64,000 nt of DNA from assembly GCF_018687715.1 (NCBI RefSeq), contig NC_056752.1, forward strand, positions 17,505,501 through 17,569,500, given 5' to 3'. This document shows positions 1-9,174 of this stretch, piece after piece (the stretch's first letter is position 1; each line of letters begins with the position of its first letter). The notes beneath the pieces are model-generated. The model worked only from the letters and a program-made list of their open reading frames with translations, had not been told where the DNA came from and did no database searches. This DNA is from Carya illinoinensis (lineage: Eukaryota; Streptophyta; Magnoliopsida; Fagales; Juglandaceae). The position numbers and the translations under genes are program-made.

Positions 1-25
1 TAAAATCATATCAATATTGTTTCTT

Positions 26-346
26 TGAGAAACTAACTTGTGATTTCTATATCACATTTTCATATTAAAAGGTTCAGGTTTTTTATATCATGTATATAAA
101 TATCCACTGATATTTAACAAAAATCACCTCTTTAGGTGTTTGGACTTCAAGTCCATATTTATCACATTTTATTTAGTGATATCAATTCTGCAGGAATTGA
201 GAAACTGACTCGTGATTTATATATCACATTTTTATTTCCTTTCCATAAATACCCACTGACATTCAACAAGCATCACCTCTTTAGGTGTTTGGACTATAAG
301 TCCCGATGCATCATATTTTACTAGTGAATCAATTCTACAGGAATTG
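26..346. repeat. Imperfect tandem duplication in Copia pol
   Basis: Two units about 172 and 149 bases long (about 26-197 and 198-346) share GAGAAACT, the TGATTT..ATATATCAC block, CACCTCTTTAGGTGTTTGGAC, and an AATTCTxCAGGAATT end. Read on the minus strand they look like the start of the Copia reverse transcriptase region, so this is a local duplication inside a dead pol gene. Confidence 0.75.
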
Positions 347-563
347 TTTCTTTCAAATTTGGCCAATATTTTACGTCATATTCTTCGACGATTCTTGATT
401 CACTTTCATCATTACTTCTGGTAATGTCAATTGCCATCTCATATAGAATTACGTTGTCGACAACGATTTTATTTCTATCCATAATTTCTCCATTATTCAT
501 GAAATGTAACGAGATCTCGTTATTTTCAGGTACCTGTCCCTCTTCAAGGGAAGATATTTTCAT
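321..563 (-). pseudogene. Copia pol relic: integrase/reverse transcriptase linker
   Basis: This 80-codon open piece contains NNGEIMDRNKIVVDN, an SNDESESRIVEE stretch, and WPNLKETIPVEL. The pattern matches the linker of plant Copia polyproteins that directly precedes the reverse transcriptase, where a W-P-x-W-K-E-A-I-x-x-E-L motif is typical. Just beyond the stop, 1-320 on the minus strand still shows TPKEV and QWVF-like fragments expected at the start of reverse transcriptase, out of frame. It is a relic; the assignment rests on motif order, not on an alignment. Confidence 0.65.
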
Positions 564-930
564 GAAAAACCTCTTCAGGAGGCACTATTCAAGAGTCTAT
601 ATAGGAGAATTTTATATAGAGAATTTGGATGGACTTTATTGCTTATTTTGTGGGTATAGCCTCTTCAGGAGCACCAAATTATTTGTGCCTTTCTCTTTTG
701 AGATGCAGTACCTTTTGTATCAATAGGTCTCACATGCTTTCAGACTGTTGAATTCCTTAATTGTCCTACAGGGACTTCAATCCTCACTGGGATTTTAGCA
801 GCTAGAATATGAGACATTTTTATCTTATTACATCTAAAATTTAATTATCATCTGAACTTCTGGTTCACACATGATAATCAAGATAATGTCGAATAATTTC
901 ATCTTATTTGCTTCAAGCAAATTTTTCTTT
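564..930 (-). other. Degraded Copia internal sequence, no gene
   Basis: No open frame of interest. It contains repeated CTCTTCAGGAG/CTTCAGGAGCAC motifs (near 572, 661 and 761), which also recur to 1560. I read it as eroded internal sequence of the same minus-strand Copia element. Confidence 0.5.
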
Positions 931-1522
931 CCACTTCTGGTGGTAAAACTTTATAGTAAAAGAATTTTCTGGTTCTTTTATGGACGTCCATATGAAAATC
1001 ATTCGACTTATCGTAATTGATTTTGGATGATCAAGATAACCATGAAAAGATACAAATATTTTGAATCATATCACCTTTTGATGCATCATAATATTTGATT
1101 CAATAATTTGTATAATATCATCTCAAAGAAAAAGCTTACAGCATTTCCAATACGAGATTCTGGCCCGAAAAGATATTCATTATCACGTCCAATCTCTTAG
1201 TTTCTTTGAATGAAACGCATCATTCTTTTCACTTCAAGGAATAGAATGATATAAATTTATTATCATTCACTTCAGGGAATGATATAGATCTCGTAAGACG
1301 TGACTAATGATTCTTATCAAAAGCTCATTATTTTGCTCAGTCACTGAAAGACCTGATACAAATTTAGAATATATTGTGAACGTTTGCATTTCATATTGCT
1401 ACTTCAGGATCATACTCGATATTGCTACTTCAGGAGCACATTCGAGACGTTCATTCAAATATATATTATTTCCACAATTTCAATTATGCAACTTCAGGTG
1501 CATAAATCATAATGAGCTTTTG
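931..1522 (-). pseudogene. Second, heavily degraded copy of the Copia gag
   Basis: This stretch follows 2016-2489 of the better gag copy in the same order and orientation. Shared blocks are CCACTTCTGGTGGTA, GGACGTCCA, GGGAATGATATAGA, ACGTGACT-ATGATT, AAAGCTCATTATTTTGCTCAG, GGAGCACATTCGAG and GAGCTTTTGG. It carries many insertions and stops. It is best read as a tandem gag duplication or a collapsed second element, now non-coding. No other function is suggested. Confidence 0.7.
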
Positions 1523-1722
1523 GTACAAGTATCACTCATATGACATACTCAATAAAATTATTGATTTAGGGCGATCCTTCAGGGATGCTCCATTTCCATT
1601 CTCAGATAAATCATATCATCAATAATTTATAACAAGTATAAAAGAATAAATAAAACTTTCATTACTACAAAACATTGCAGAATATAAAAATATTTTATAA
1701 TAAGATAAATTAAATACATTAA

Positions 1723-2771
1723 TTAAAAAGGAACACTTCCATAATCAACTCTACTACTAGAATCCTCAAAGAAATCAGAAACATCAAGGCTTGTAATATC
1801 TTCTCCATCTATAGAATCTAAAGCATATGATGGTTCAGCAAAATTTGTTTTAAATTTCTTTGTTTTTTCTTTTATAGAAGATTGGTATAAGTCAACCAAG
1901 TGCTTATCTGTACGACAGACACGAGCCCAATGTCCAGTTATACCACATCTATGGCATCCATTTTCATCTTTCTTTAAAAATTTGTTTTGAGGACCTTTGC
2001 CCTCTCTGAGTTGAACCACTTCTGGTGGTACGGTGTATATCTATTATTGTCCCTTTTAGTGTGGTCACTTATAGGACGTCCACTTCTATAGTTTTTCTTA
2101 CCACGTCCACGCCCTCGTTTTCTTTGAAAAAATGCACCATTCGCTTCTGGAAATGATGTAAATCTAGTACCATTCACTTTAGGGAATGATATAGAACCAG
2201 TAGGACGTGACTGATGATTTCTTAACAAAAGCTCATTATTTTGCTCAGCTAATAGAAGACAAGATATAAGTTCAGAATATTTATTAAACTTTCGCTCTCG
2301 ATACTGCTGCTGCAGGAGCACATTCGAGGCATGAAAAGTAGTATATGTCTTCTCTAACAAGTCATCATCAGTGACTTTTTCACCACATAATTTCAATAGC
2401 GAGCTAATTTTAAAGAGTGTAGAATTATACTCACTAACACTCTTGAAGTCTTGCAACCTCAGGTGCATCCAATCATGATGAGCTTTTGGGAGGATTACAG
2501 TTTTCTGGTGTTCATATCTCTCCCTTAAATCATTCCACAAAATAAGTGGATCTTTCACCGTTAGATACTCAGTTTTTAATTCTTCATGAAGATGGTGCCG
2601 AAGGAAAATCATTGCCTTAGCACGGTCCTGCAGGGACCCTTGATTTCCTTCTTTAATTGTATTTTCCAGGTTCATCGCATCCAGATGGATCTCAGTATCA
2701 AGGATCCAAGATAAATAATTTTTTCCAGAAATGTCAAGAGCAACGAATTTCAATTTTGTAAGATTTGACAT
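1723..2771 (-). pseudogene. Copia gag (UBN2-like capsid plus CCHC zinc knuckle), frameshifted
   Basis: Gag forms the virus-like particle that packages the element RNA in the cytoplasm. The first frame (1974-2771, 265 codons) starts MSNLTKLKFVALDISGKNY. It has the SGKNYLSW and LHEELKTEYL capsid motifs and ends in a basic RGRGRGKK stretch. The second frame (1723-2019) holds the nucleic-acid-binding zinc knuckle CHRCGITGHWARVC and the HLVDLYQ and SLDVSDFFED tail. The two frames overlap by about 46 bases and belong to one protein, so a frameshift lies near 1974-2019. The start is the first ATG downstream of the primer-binding region. Confidence 0.85.
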
Positions 2772-2928
2772 TTTTTACATATATAAATCAGGAACATAAG
2801 TATAGAGTTTTCATTAAGTAATATAACATTTCATATTCATTTTGGAAACTACAAAAATATATTGAAAAACTTACTTGAAGTAGAGGACTACTAGCTTCAA
2901 AATCGTCAGAACTTTTGTGCTGATAACG

Positions 2929-3251
2929 TGTTATGAAATCATTGAAAAGAGAGAGACATAACGTGTTATAAAACTTTCAAAAGGAGAGAGAAAGAGATAG
3001 AGTTCAGAGAGGTTATGAAAACTTATGAATTTCTTAAAGGATTCAACGATATATATAGGAGTACAAAAGGGACTATGCTTTTGAGGAGTACAAAAGGGAC
3101 TATGCTTTTGACAACTAGCACTATGCATTTGACGGCTAGCTCACTATGCTAGCACTATGCATTTGACGACTAGTTCGCTATGGTAGCACTATGCACTACA
3201 CATTTGACGGCTAGCTAAATGTGGTCATACAATTCAAGATAGTTTATAACA
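2929..3251 (-). repeat. LTR of the left Copia element
   Basis: On the minus strand it begins TGTTATAAAC and ends TTCATAACA, followed directly by the TTATCAGCAC primer-binding type sequence that leads into gag. This gives 323 bases bounded by TG...CA. A TATATATA run near 3050-3056 could be the promoter TATA. Only one LTR is in the window. Confidence 0.75.
3058..3216. repeat. Tandem repeats within the Copia LTR
   Basis: A 27-base unit (GGAGTACAAAAGGGACTATG followed by CTTTTGA) occurs twice, at 3058-3084 and 3085-3111. It is followed by about three looser units built on GCACTATGCATTTGACGGCTAG up to 3216. Repeats upstream of a TATA box are common in LTR promoters; an enhancer role here is inference. 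Confidence 0.75.
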
Positions 3252-4342
3252 ATTTACTCATTATCTCATTATTTCTCTAAAAGGGAAAAACTACTTTCCT
3301 CCTAAGTTGTATAGCTCAAGTGTACTATTCGATAAAAGTTTTTTTTTACTTAATAATTAAGGAAGTAATTTTAAATGTCTTAACGTATTTTTTTTATTTT
3401 TTAAAATATTTAAATATATTAAAAAAATATAAAAATATTAAAAAATAACTAACGATGATTAGAAGCAGTGCTACTCAAGTGGTAGAATAGACCACTCCTC
3501 TCAAAAGTGAAATCCTTTCATCGTTGCTCTCTACTGTTTAAATTTCACGTTGAAATCCAATAAACACTGCTTTATGTCACATCTCATGTGAATTGTATCC
3601 TTTCCCTACCTTCAAATCATGGCAATATTTGCTACCTCCTTGACACATTTTTTTATCTCTTTCCCTTACGGAAAAAGATAGTTTGCCTCCCAATTTGTAT
3701 CACTATAATTTATTGTTAGGTAAATTTTTTTTTTAATTAGTGATTAAAAAAGTAATTTTAACTATATTGATATTTTTTCTAAAAAAATATTTAAACTTAT
3801 CAAAAAAATATGAAAAAGTAATAAAATAAAATAAAATATGGCCTAAGCGACACACCCAACAGTAACAGCTGGGCTGCATAATAGCCCTCTCTTATTGGAC
3901 TTTTTTTCTCCTTCCATCTGACAAGTAGACTTTTAATACAAGGGTGCCCTCTACGGGAATTGGAAGGGTGCATCGATAGTGTGCCCGCATTTTGTTTTTT
4001 TATTTTTTTATTTTTAATATTTAGAAAAATACACACATAAAATACATAATAGTCCACATTCTTGGTGCACCCTTTCGATGTACTTAGCATTTCCCTTAAA
4101 ACAACATGGGTCCTTAATTAAATGTCCTTGCATATTTTATATCCAACACTATCTACCTTTCCAAAGATAAGTATATTATATATATTCAGTTGTGGAGCTA
4201 AAAGTTTTATTTAGTGGGTGCAAATTCAATCTAAACTTAATAAATAAAATATTAAGTTTTCAAGAAAACTCATTAGGCTAAGATTTTCATTCTCTAAAAG
4301 TTTTGCACAAGTTCTCAGTCACTAATGCAATTAAAAATAACT
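3252..4342. other. Spacer with copies of an AT-rich dispersed repeat
   Basis: No gene. About 3325-3450 and 3712-3830 are related copies of an AT-rich unit with TTAATxATTAAxxAAGTAATTTTAA and an A/T-homopolymer tail. A third copy lies at about 6298-6415. The copies look like an old non-autonomous element. The rest (3460-3700, 3840-4342) shows nothing I can assign. Confidence 0.5.
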
Positions 4343-4634
4343 TGTTATAAATATTGGTGGATGACTATACATTCACGGATGTAACCTGCAGAGAGGTTTG
4401 CTAGAGAATTGGCGTAGGAAAAAAGTGAAGACAGAGAAAAGAAATTAGGGGGAGAGAGAGGAAGAAAGAAAATGAGAGAAAATGAGAGAGCTGAAGGTTC
4501 CTATAGGGACTCTTCACAAATATGTGTATGTGTACTACGAAAAAAAATCAAATATTAATAGTGAATAATATTGAATTCATGAAGAGTCGATTTTATCTTG
4601 AATATTCTTGTTATATTTCATTAGTTTCACAACA
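4343..4634 (+). repeat. 5' LTR of the nested plus-strand Copia
   Basis: It starts TGTTATAAAT and ends TTTCACAACA. It matches 24171-24430 closely from GCTAGAGAATTGG to the end, including the GAGAGAGGAAGAAAGAAAA purine run and AGGTTCCTATAGGGA. It is about 30 bases longer than the 3' LTR because of extra sequence at about 4357-4398. Confidence 0.85.
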
Positions 4635-4650
4635 TGTTATCAGCATGAGG
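4635..4650 (+). other. Primer-binding site of the plus-strand Copia
   Basis: TGTTATCAGCATGAGG directly follows the LTR end. It is the relaxed form of the TGGTATCAGAGC site complementary to initiator methionine tRNA used to prime reverse transcription. The sequence after it (TCTAAAGCTAGTAGTTTTCTA) matches the same position of the left Copia element, so the two are related. Confidence 0.7.
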
Positions 4651-5429
4651 TTCTGTCGATTCTAAAGCTAGTAGTTTTCTACTTCAAATAAGTTTTTCAA
4701 TATATTATTTTTAATTTTTAAGATAAATATGAAAGATCATATTACTTATTATTAATTGATAAAATTATTCGTTTATTCTCATTTTAGTTATATATGTAGT
4801 AAATTAATATTCCCATAATTTATATTTACATAGTTTATATTTCAGTTATATGGATTAATATTCTCATAGTTTTCATTGAAGTTTTGTTTATATTTATATT
4901 TTATACTAGTTATGGATTAGTGATGATATATAATATTCATCTTGATGAATGAATCTTGGAAAAGAAATAAGGCATCTATGAAAGATTACCATAAAAGTGA
5001 TAATTTTATCAAAAGTACCTCATAATAAAATCTGTTGATTTTATGAGATTATTTAAAAGAGATACGTGTACTAAAAAATTGTAATCTCTTAAAAGTTTAT
5101 TATGATTGAGGTTGAACAATTAAAATTATGAAAAGACTAATGCACTTGAAGTTGAGCAATTAAAATTGTGAGGAGATTGATCGATCTAAAATTGGACAGT
5201 TAAAATTATGTAGAGAAAAAATCACTAAAAGGAGTACTGCATGCCCTTTGAATGGCTGGAGAAACTAATTACCGCTTCCTAATAAAGCAAATTGCAGTAA
5301 CCCATGCAAGGCACCAATGCCACCAATAATGGCTTACAGCTTTTGAACTGTAACAAACGTAAACCTCTTGATCTGATATTCCTTGTCTTGTTTTTTTTTT
5401 TTTTTTTTTTCCCAATATTTTGGTTTTTT
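4651..5429 (+). other. Degraded internal leader of the nested Copia
   Basis: The first about 110 bases match the leader of the left element (minus strand, 2800-2915). The rest is AT-rich with several near-repeats of GTTGAGCAATTAAAATTxTG (5100-5215). A T-tract of 20 or more lies at about 5390-5410. No gag frame survives. Confidence 0.5.
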
Positions 5430-6285
5430 TATTCTCAATTATTGGAAGCAATGATGTCTCGAACGCAGTTTGGATGACAAGTTAGGGCCGGTTGTTGATG
5501 GAACTGCACGTAATTGATTTTTTGTATGCTAGCTAGCTAGTGTTGATGGGAAACCACTCTTAATTAAACAAACAATATTAATAAGATTCAACAACTTTTG
5601 CATATTATACTATTAGGTTTTTAACTTTTTCCGATCATGGCCTGCACAACAACTTTTACATATTATATATTATATTATAATATAATATAATTTCTTGGAG
5701 ACCCCATTGTTCTCTAGCAATTTCTAACAGGAAAGGAAAAAAACGAGGCGAAGGTTTCAGACCGGCCGGGGAGGTAAAGGAAAGAAATTTTTGTTCTCTG
5801 TATATTGCATTGAATTGAATGTCTGTACATATATAGGAATCATGGACTACCACTACCTTAAAAGTAACTAACTGTACAGCTCATTAATAAGGACAAAATA
5901 ACAAAAAAGAAAAATGCAGAAAAGAATAAAAAAATGATGTTGCATAATGTTCTTGTTATTTCAGCCTTTCTCTGGAATATCAACTGAATCGAGTGAACGA
6001 CTTGCAGCTTTTGCTGCAGGGTGTAGACTACTTGTAGTTGATATCTTAGGGAGTAAATGGCTTGTGGCATCAGCTGGCTGTAATACCTTCTCATAAGATG
6101 GAGAATGAAGTATGACAATTCCTATATTGAATAAATGAGATTGAAGAAGGGATGATGATAGAACTTTAGTAAGAAAATCAACTCGTCCAAAGTGGATAGG
6201 AACATGAGCTCCTGAAGGATCGATTTTATTTTGAATATTCTTATTAAGAAAATACTTGTGTGCCCTCTCCCTGTATACCCTCAAA
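5430..6285. repeat. Segmental duplication, copy A (Copia 3' end plus flank)
   Basis: Copy A matches 6551-6900 joined to 21957-22110 (copy B). Shared blocks are ATTCTCAATTATTGGAAGCA, CCGATCATGGCCTGCACAAC, the TTTCTTGGAGACCCCATTG block, GCATTGAATxGAATGTCTGT and AATAAATGAGATTGAAG. Copy A holds the uninterrupted form of the point where the Harbinger inserted in copy B. Copy A also keeps about 130 bases absent from copy B. Confidence 0.8.
5961..6221 (-). pseudogene. Copia pol C-terminus relic (copy A)
   Basis: The translation contains SGAHVPIHFGRVDFLTKVL and SSSLLQSHLFNIGIVILHSP. This fits the end of Copia RNase H, where H-V-P-x-x-x-Q-x-A-D-x-L-T-K-x-L is typical, followed by the short tail before the 3' LTR. 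Only this end survives. The 3' LTR-like sequence continues toward lower coordinates (about 5700-5950). Confidence 0.7.
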
Positions 6286-6297
6286 ATGATCGCTAGT

Positions 6298-6550
6298 CAC
6301 AATTTTTTTTTAAATTTTTTTATTTAGTAATTAAGAAAGCGATTTTAAGTGTACTGGTATTTTTTTTAAATGTTTAAATATATTAAAAAAATCTGTACAT
6401 TAATATAATATAATTGATTAAAAAGTAAATTTTATTAAAAATAATATTAATTTAAATTTTTAATAAAAATAAATCAATATTAATATATAAATTAATATGT
6501 AATTATATTTATATATAATAAAATTCCTTTTTTAATATTTTTGATTTTTT
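6298..6550. repeat. AT-rich dispersed repeat, third copy, and spacer
   Basis: 6298-6415 resembles 3325-3450 and 3712-3830 (AGTAATTAAGAAAGCGATTTTAA block, then ATTTAAATATATTAAAAAAAT). The remainder to 6550 is A/T-only spacer. Confidence 0.5.
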
Positions 6551-6900
6551 AATTCTCAATTATTGGAAGCAATGAGGTTTGGAACGCAGTTAGGATACTC
6601 AGAGTGAGTGCACGCAATTGATTAGCTAGCGTTGATGGGAAATATATTATACTTTTTCCGATCATGGCCTGCACAACAACTTTTGCATATTAAATTATAT
6701 TATAATAGAATATAATTTCTTGGAGACCCTCTTAATTAGGTTTTGAACCTTTTCCGATCATGGCCTCCACAACAACTTTTACATATTATATATTATATTA
6801 TAATATAATATAATTTCTTGGAGACCCCATTGTGTATATTGCATTGAATCGAATGTCTGTACGTAAATGGTTTGTGGCATAAGCTGGTTGTAATATCCCC
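6551..6900. repeat. Segmental duplication, copy B, left part
   Basis: Matches copy A (5430-5860 and about 6060-6090). It contains an extra internal repeat: the CCGATCATGGCCT...CTTGGAGACCC block occurs twice here (6657-6729 and 6750-6830). Copy B is cut at 6900 by the Harbinger TSD and resumes at 21957. Confidence 0.8.
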
Positions 6901-6903
6901 TTA

Positions 6904-6925
6904 GAGCATCTCCATCCGATTTTAC
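6904..6925 (+). repeat. Harbinger left terminal inverted repeat
   Basis: Starts GAGCATCTCCATCCGATTTT right after TTA; it pairs with the inverse sequence at 21935-21956 with a few mismatches. Confidence 0.85.
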
Positions 6926-7347
6926 TTTCCTATCTCTATAATTTAATTTAAATACTCATTTCTTCAAATTTATCTCTAAAATTTATTTATCTTCTAAAAA
7001 CTTCCTACATCCCATTCTCCATCCCTATCTCTATTCTTTTAAATAATATTTCTCTATTCTTTTTTTATTACTTTTTTCTCTCTCTTCCATTTACAATCTT
7101 AACTACTAACTGTTTTGTCTTATTATCTTTTTTTTAAAATATCACTTTCTACTAAATATTTATTGGAGATTAAGACTATCCAATACAGTATTTTTTTTTT
7201 ACATTGAAATTCGTAGGAATAAAATAAAATGTTTTTATTAATTAGTGCATTTTCTAACGTGATGACAAATTTAATTAGATCCGGACTCAATATCTCTAAT
7301 GAAAAACCGAAAGTCACGTATTGATGATAAAATTTTTTAATTGGATG

Positions 7348-7567
7348 CAACGGTAATATTTCAGCAACTTTTCTTCAACGGTAATATTTTCTGTCTTAAC
7401 TACGAACGGTAATCTTTTTTGTTTTTTCTCCAACGGTAATATTTTTTATTTTTTCTCCAATGATAAATTTTTTAATCTTTTCTCCAACGATAACTTTTTT
7501 TGTCTTCTTTCAAACGGTAACATTTTTACTCCTATGTCAAACGATAGCAGTAATTCCTCTATAAATA
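7348..7567 (+). promoter_or_regulatory. CAACGGTAAT repeat array and TATA box upstream of the Harbinger transposase
   Basis: About eight copies of (C/A)AACGGTAAT or close variants lie at 7348-7545, some 25-35 bases apart. CNGTTA/AACNG is the core of Myb-type binding sites. A TATAAATA box at 7560-7567 lies about 80 bases before the transposase ATG. Harbinger transposition is known to need a Myb-like partner that binds the subterminal DNA, and that partner is encoded by the same element. Binding to this array is my inference. Confidence 0.6.
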
Positions 7568-7643
7568 TGCAAACTCAAGCCTTATTTCCTCTATACAAAC
7601 CAAACTTCTATTGCATCCTTTCATCTCCTACTCCTTTCATCAT

Positions 7644-8903
7644 ATGGCTCGTACTTTCTTTCGCAAATTATTGACATACGTATCATCTGAAGATGATAGC
7701 GATGTTCAAAACATGGAGGCAGATGGCCAATCATCAAGGCGACGTGGCAATAGCCAACGTCGTAAGTTTATTCGACGTGATCATGTTCAGGGACACGAGC
7801 GTCTATTTCGTGATTACTTTGCTGAAAATCCAGTATATCCCTCGAATATATTTTGAAGGAGATTTCGGATGAGTCGTCTCCTATTTCTTCGTATTCTAAA
7901 TGAAGTAGAGTCTTACGACCCGTACTTCGTCCAGATAAGAGATAATGTCGGCCGACTCGGTTTATCTTGTATGCAAAAAATCACCGCAGCACTTAGAATG
8001 CTGGCGTATGGGGTTACTGGAGATTTTATGGATGAATACATACGTATTGGTGAAAGCACCGCAATGGAGAGCCTAAAAAAATTTTTTGAGACAGTAGTAA
8101 CTGTTTTCTCAGAAGAATATCTAAGGTCTCCAACTGCTAATGATATAGCCCGATTGCTTGCAGTTGGTGAACAACGAGGATTCTCAGGAATGCTGGGAAG
8201 CATTGATTGCATGCATTGGAAGTGGAAAAATTGTCCCGCAGCTTGGAAAGGTATGTACTCTGGCCACATCCGTGAACCAACTATTATTTTAGAAGCAGTT
8301 GCTTCATATGATCTCTGGATATGGCATGCCTTTTTTGGTATGCCCGGTTCACATAACGATATTAATGTGCTAGAGAGATTTTTTATTTTTACAGAACTTG
8401 CCCAAGGGCGTGCTCCTCCAGTCAATTACACTATCAATGGCAACGACTATACTATGGGCTATTACCTTGCGGACGGTATTTATCCCAAGTGGCGAACTTT
8501 TGTGAAGACGATTCCATCACCACGTGGAAATAAGAAGAAAAATTTTGTGAAAACACAAGAATCCGCAAGGAAAGATGTCGAGCGTGCATTCGGGGTACTT
8601 CAACAACGATTTGCTATCATTCGTGGACCTTCCCAAATGTTTAAAGTGAAGGAACTAACGAATATAATGAAAACATGTGTTATTCTACATAATATGATAA
8701 TTGAAGACGAGCGTGATGATAGTGAGTGTCTGAACATTGAATATGATCAACTTGATGATAATCTCTCCGAATTGTCGCGCAATCATACAACTGAGCTTAC
8801 AGACTTCATCCAGCGTCATCATGATATTAGAGATAGCTCGGCACATCATCAGTTTCAAGAAGATCTAATTGAACATCAATGGCTTTTACATTCACAACAT
8901 TAG
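7644..8903 (+). pseudogene. PIF/Harbinger transposase with one in-frame stop
   Basis: A DDE transposase of the plant transposon protein (PF04827) type; it would cut and rejoin element ends in the nucleus. The frame runs 419 codons from ATG 7644 (MARTFFRKLL) to TAG 8903, broken only by TGA at 7854-7856. The downstream frame is the same, and an arginine (CGA) fits the context RRFRMSRLLFLRI. Candidate catalytic acids are D in LGSIDCMHWKW, D in PGSHNDINVL, and E in ARKDVERAFGVLQQRF. It could restart at ATG 7869 as a 344-residue protein lacking the N-terminus. The single lesion suggests a rather young copy. Confidence 0.9.
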
Positions 8904-9174
8904 TCAGGGTTGCTTTACCTTTTATTATTTCCTTAATGTAATTGGGCTCCTATGTTTAAGTTAATCGGATTTGCATTTGTATTTCGTTATTGTTATCAAT
9001 TTCCTGAATATATTAATGGTAATCGAGTTTGTTTCTGAAAATGTCGTTGAGTCATTAATTGCACAACCATCATCATACTTCCCATATTATCAAATACAAA
9101 AAAGATTAATTACATGTATTTTTACACATATATAACTGTGTCAAACATAAAATAAGAAATCAAATACAAAATAA

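Larger units (their letters stand above)
1..3251 (-). mobile_element. Copia-type LTR retrotransposon, 5' part, runs off the left edge
   Basis: Read on the minus strand, the order is 5' LTR (2929-3251), primer-binding region (about 2912-2928, TTATCAGCAC type), gag (1723-2771), a long degraded stretch with repeated CTTCAGG motifs, and a piece of the pol linker just before reverse transcriptase (321-563). The order and the gag type match plant Copia elements with a UBN2-like gag. Protease and integrase are not recognisable: only about 1.1 kb separates gag from the linker, too little for both. Stops and frameshifts are frequent, so this copy is dead. The 3' LTR must lie left of the window, so length and TSD cannot be checked. 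Confidence 0.85.

Noticed and set aside
3465..3500. tRNA-like sequence near GCTACTCAAGTGGTAGAAT
   Set aside because: A weak A-box resemblance only; no cloverleaf or B box at the right distance.
7913..8425. 170-codon minus-strand frame
   Set aside because: Antisense shadow of the Harbinger transposase core.
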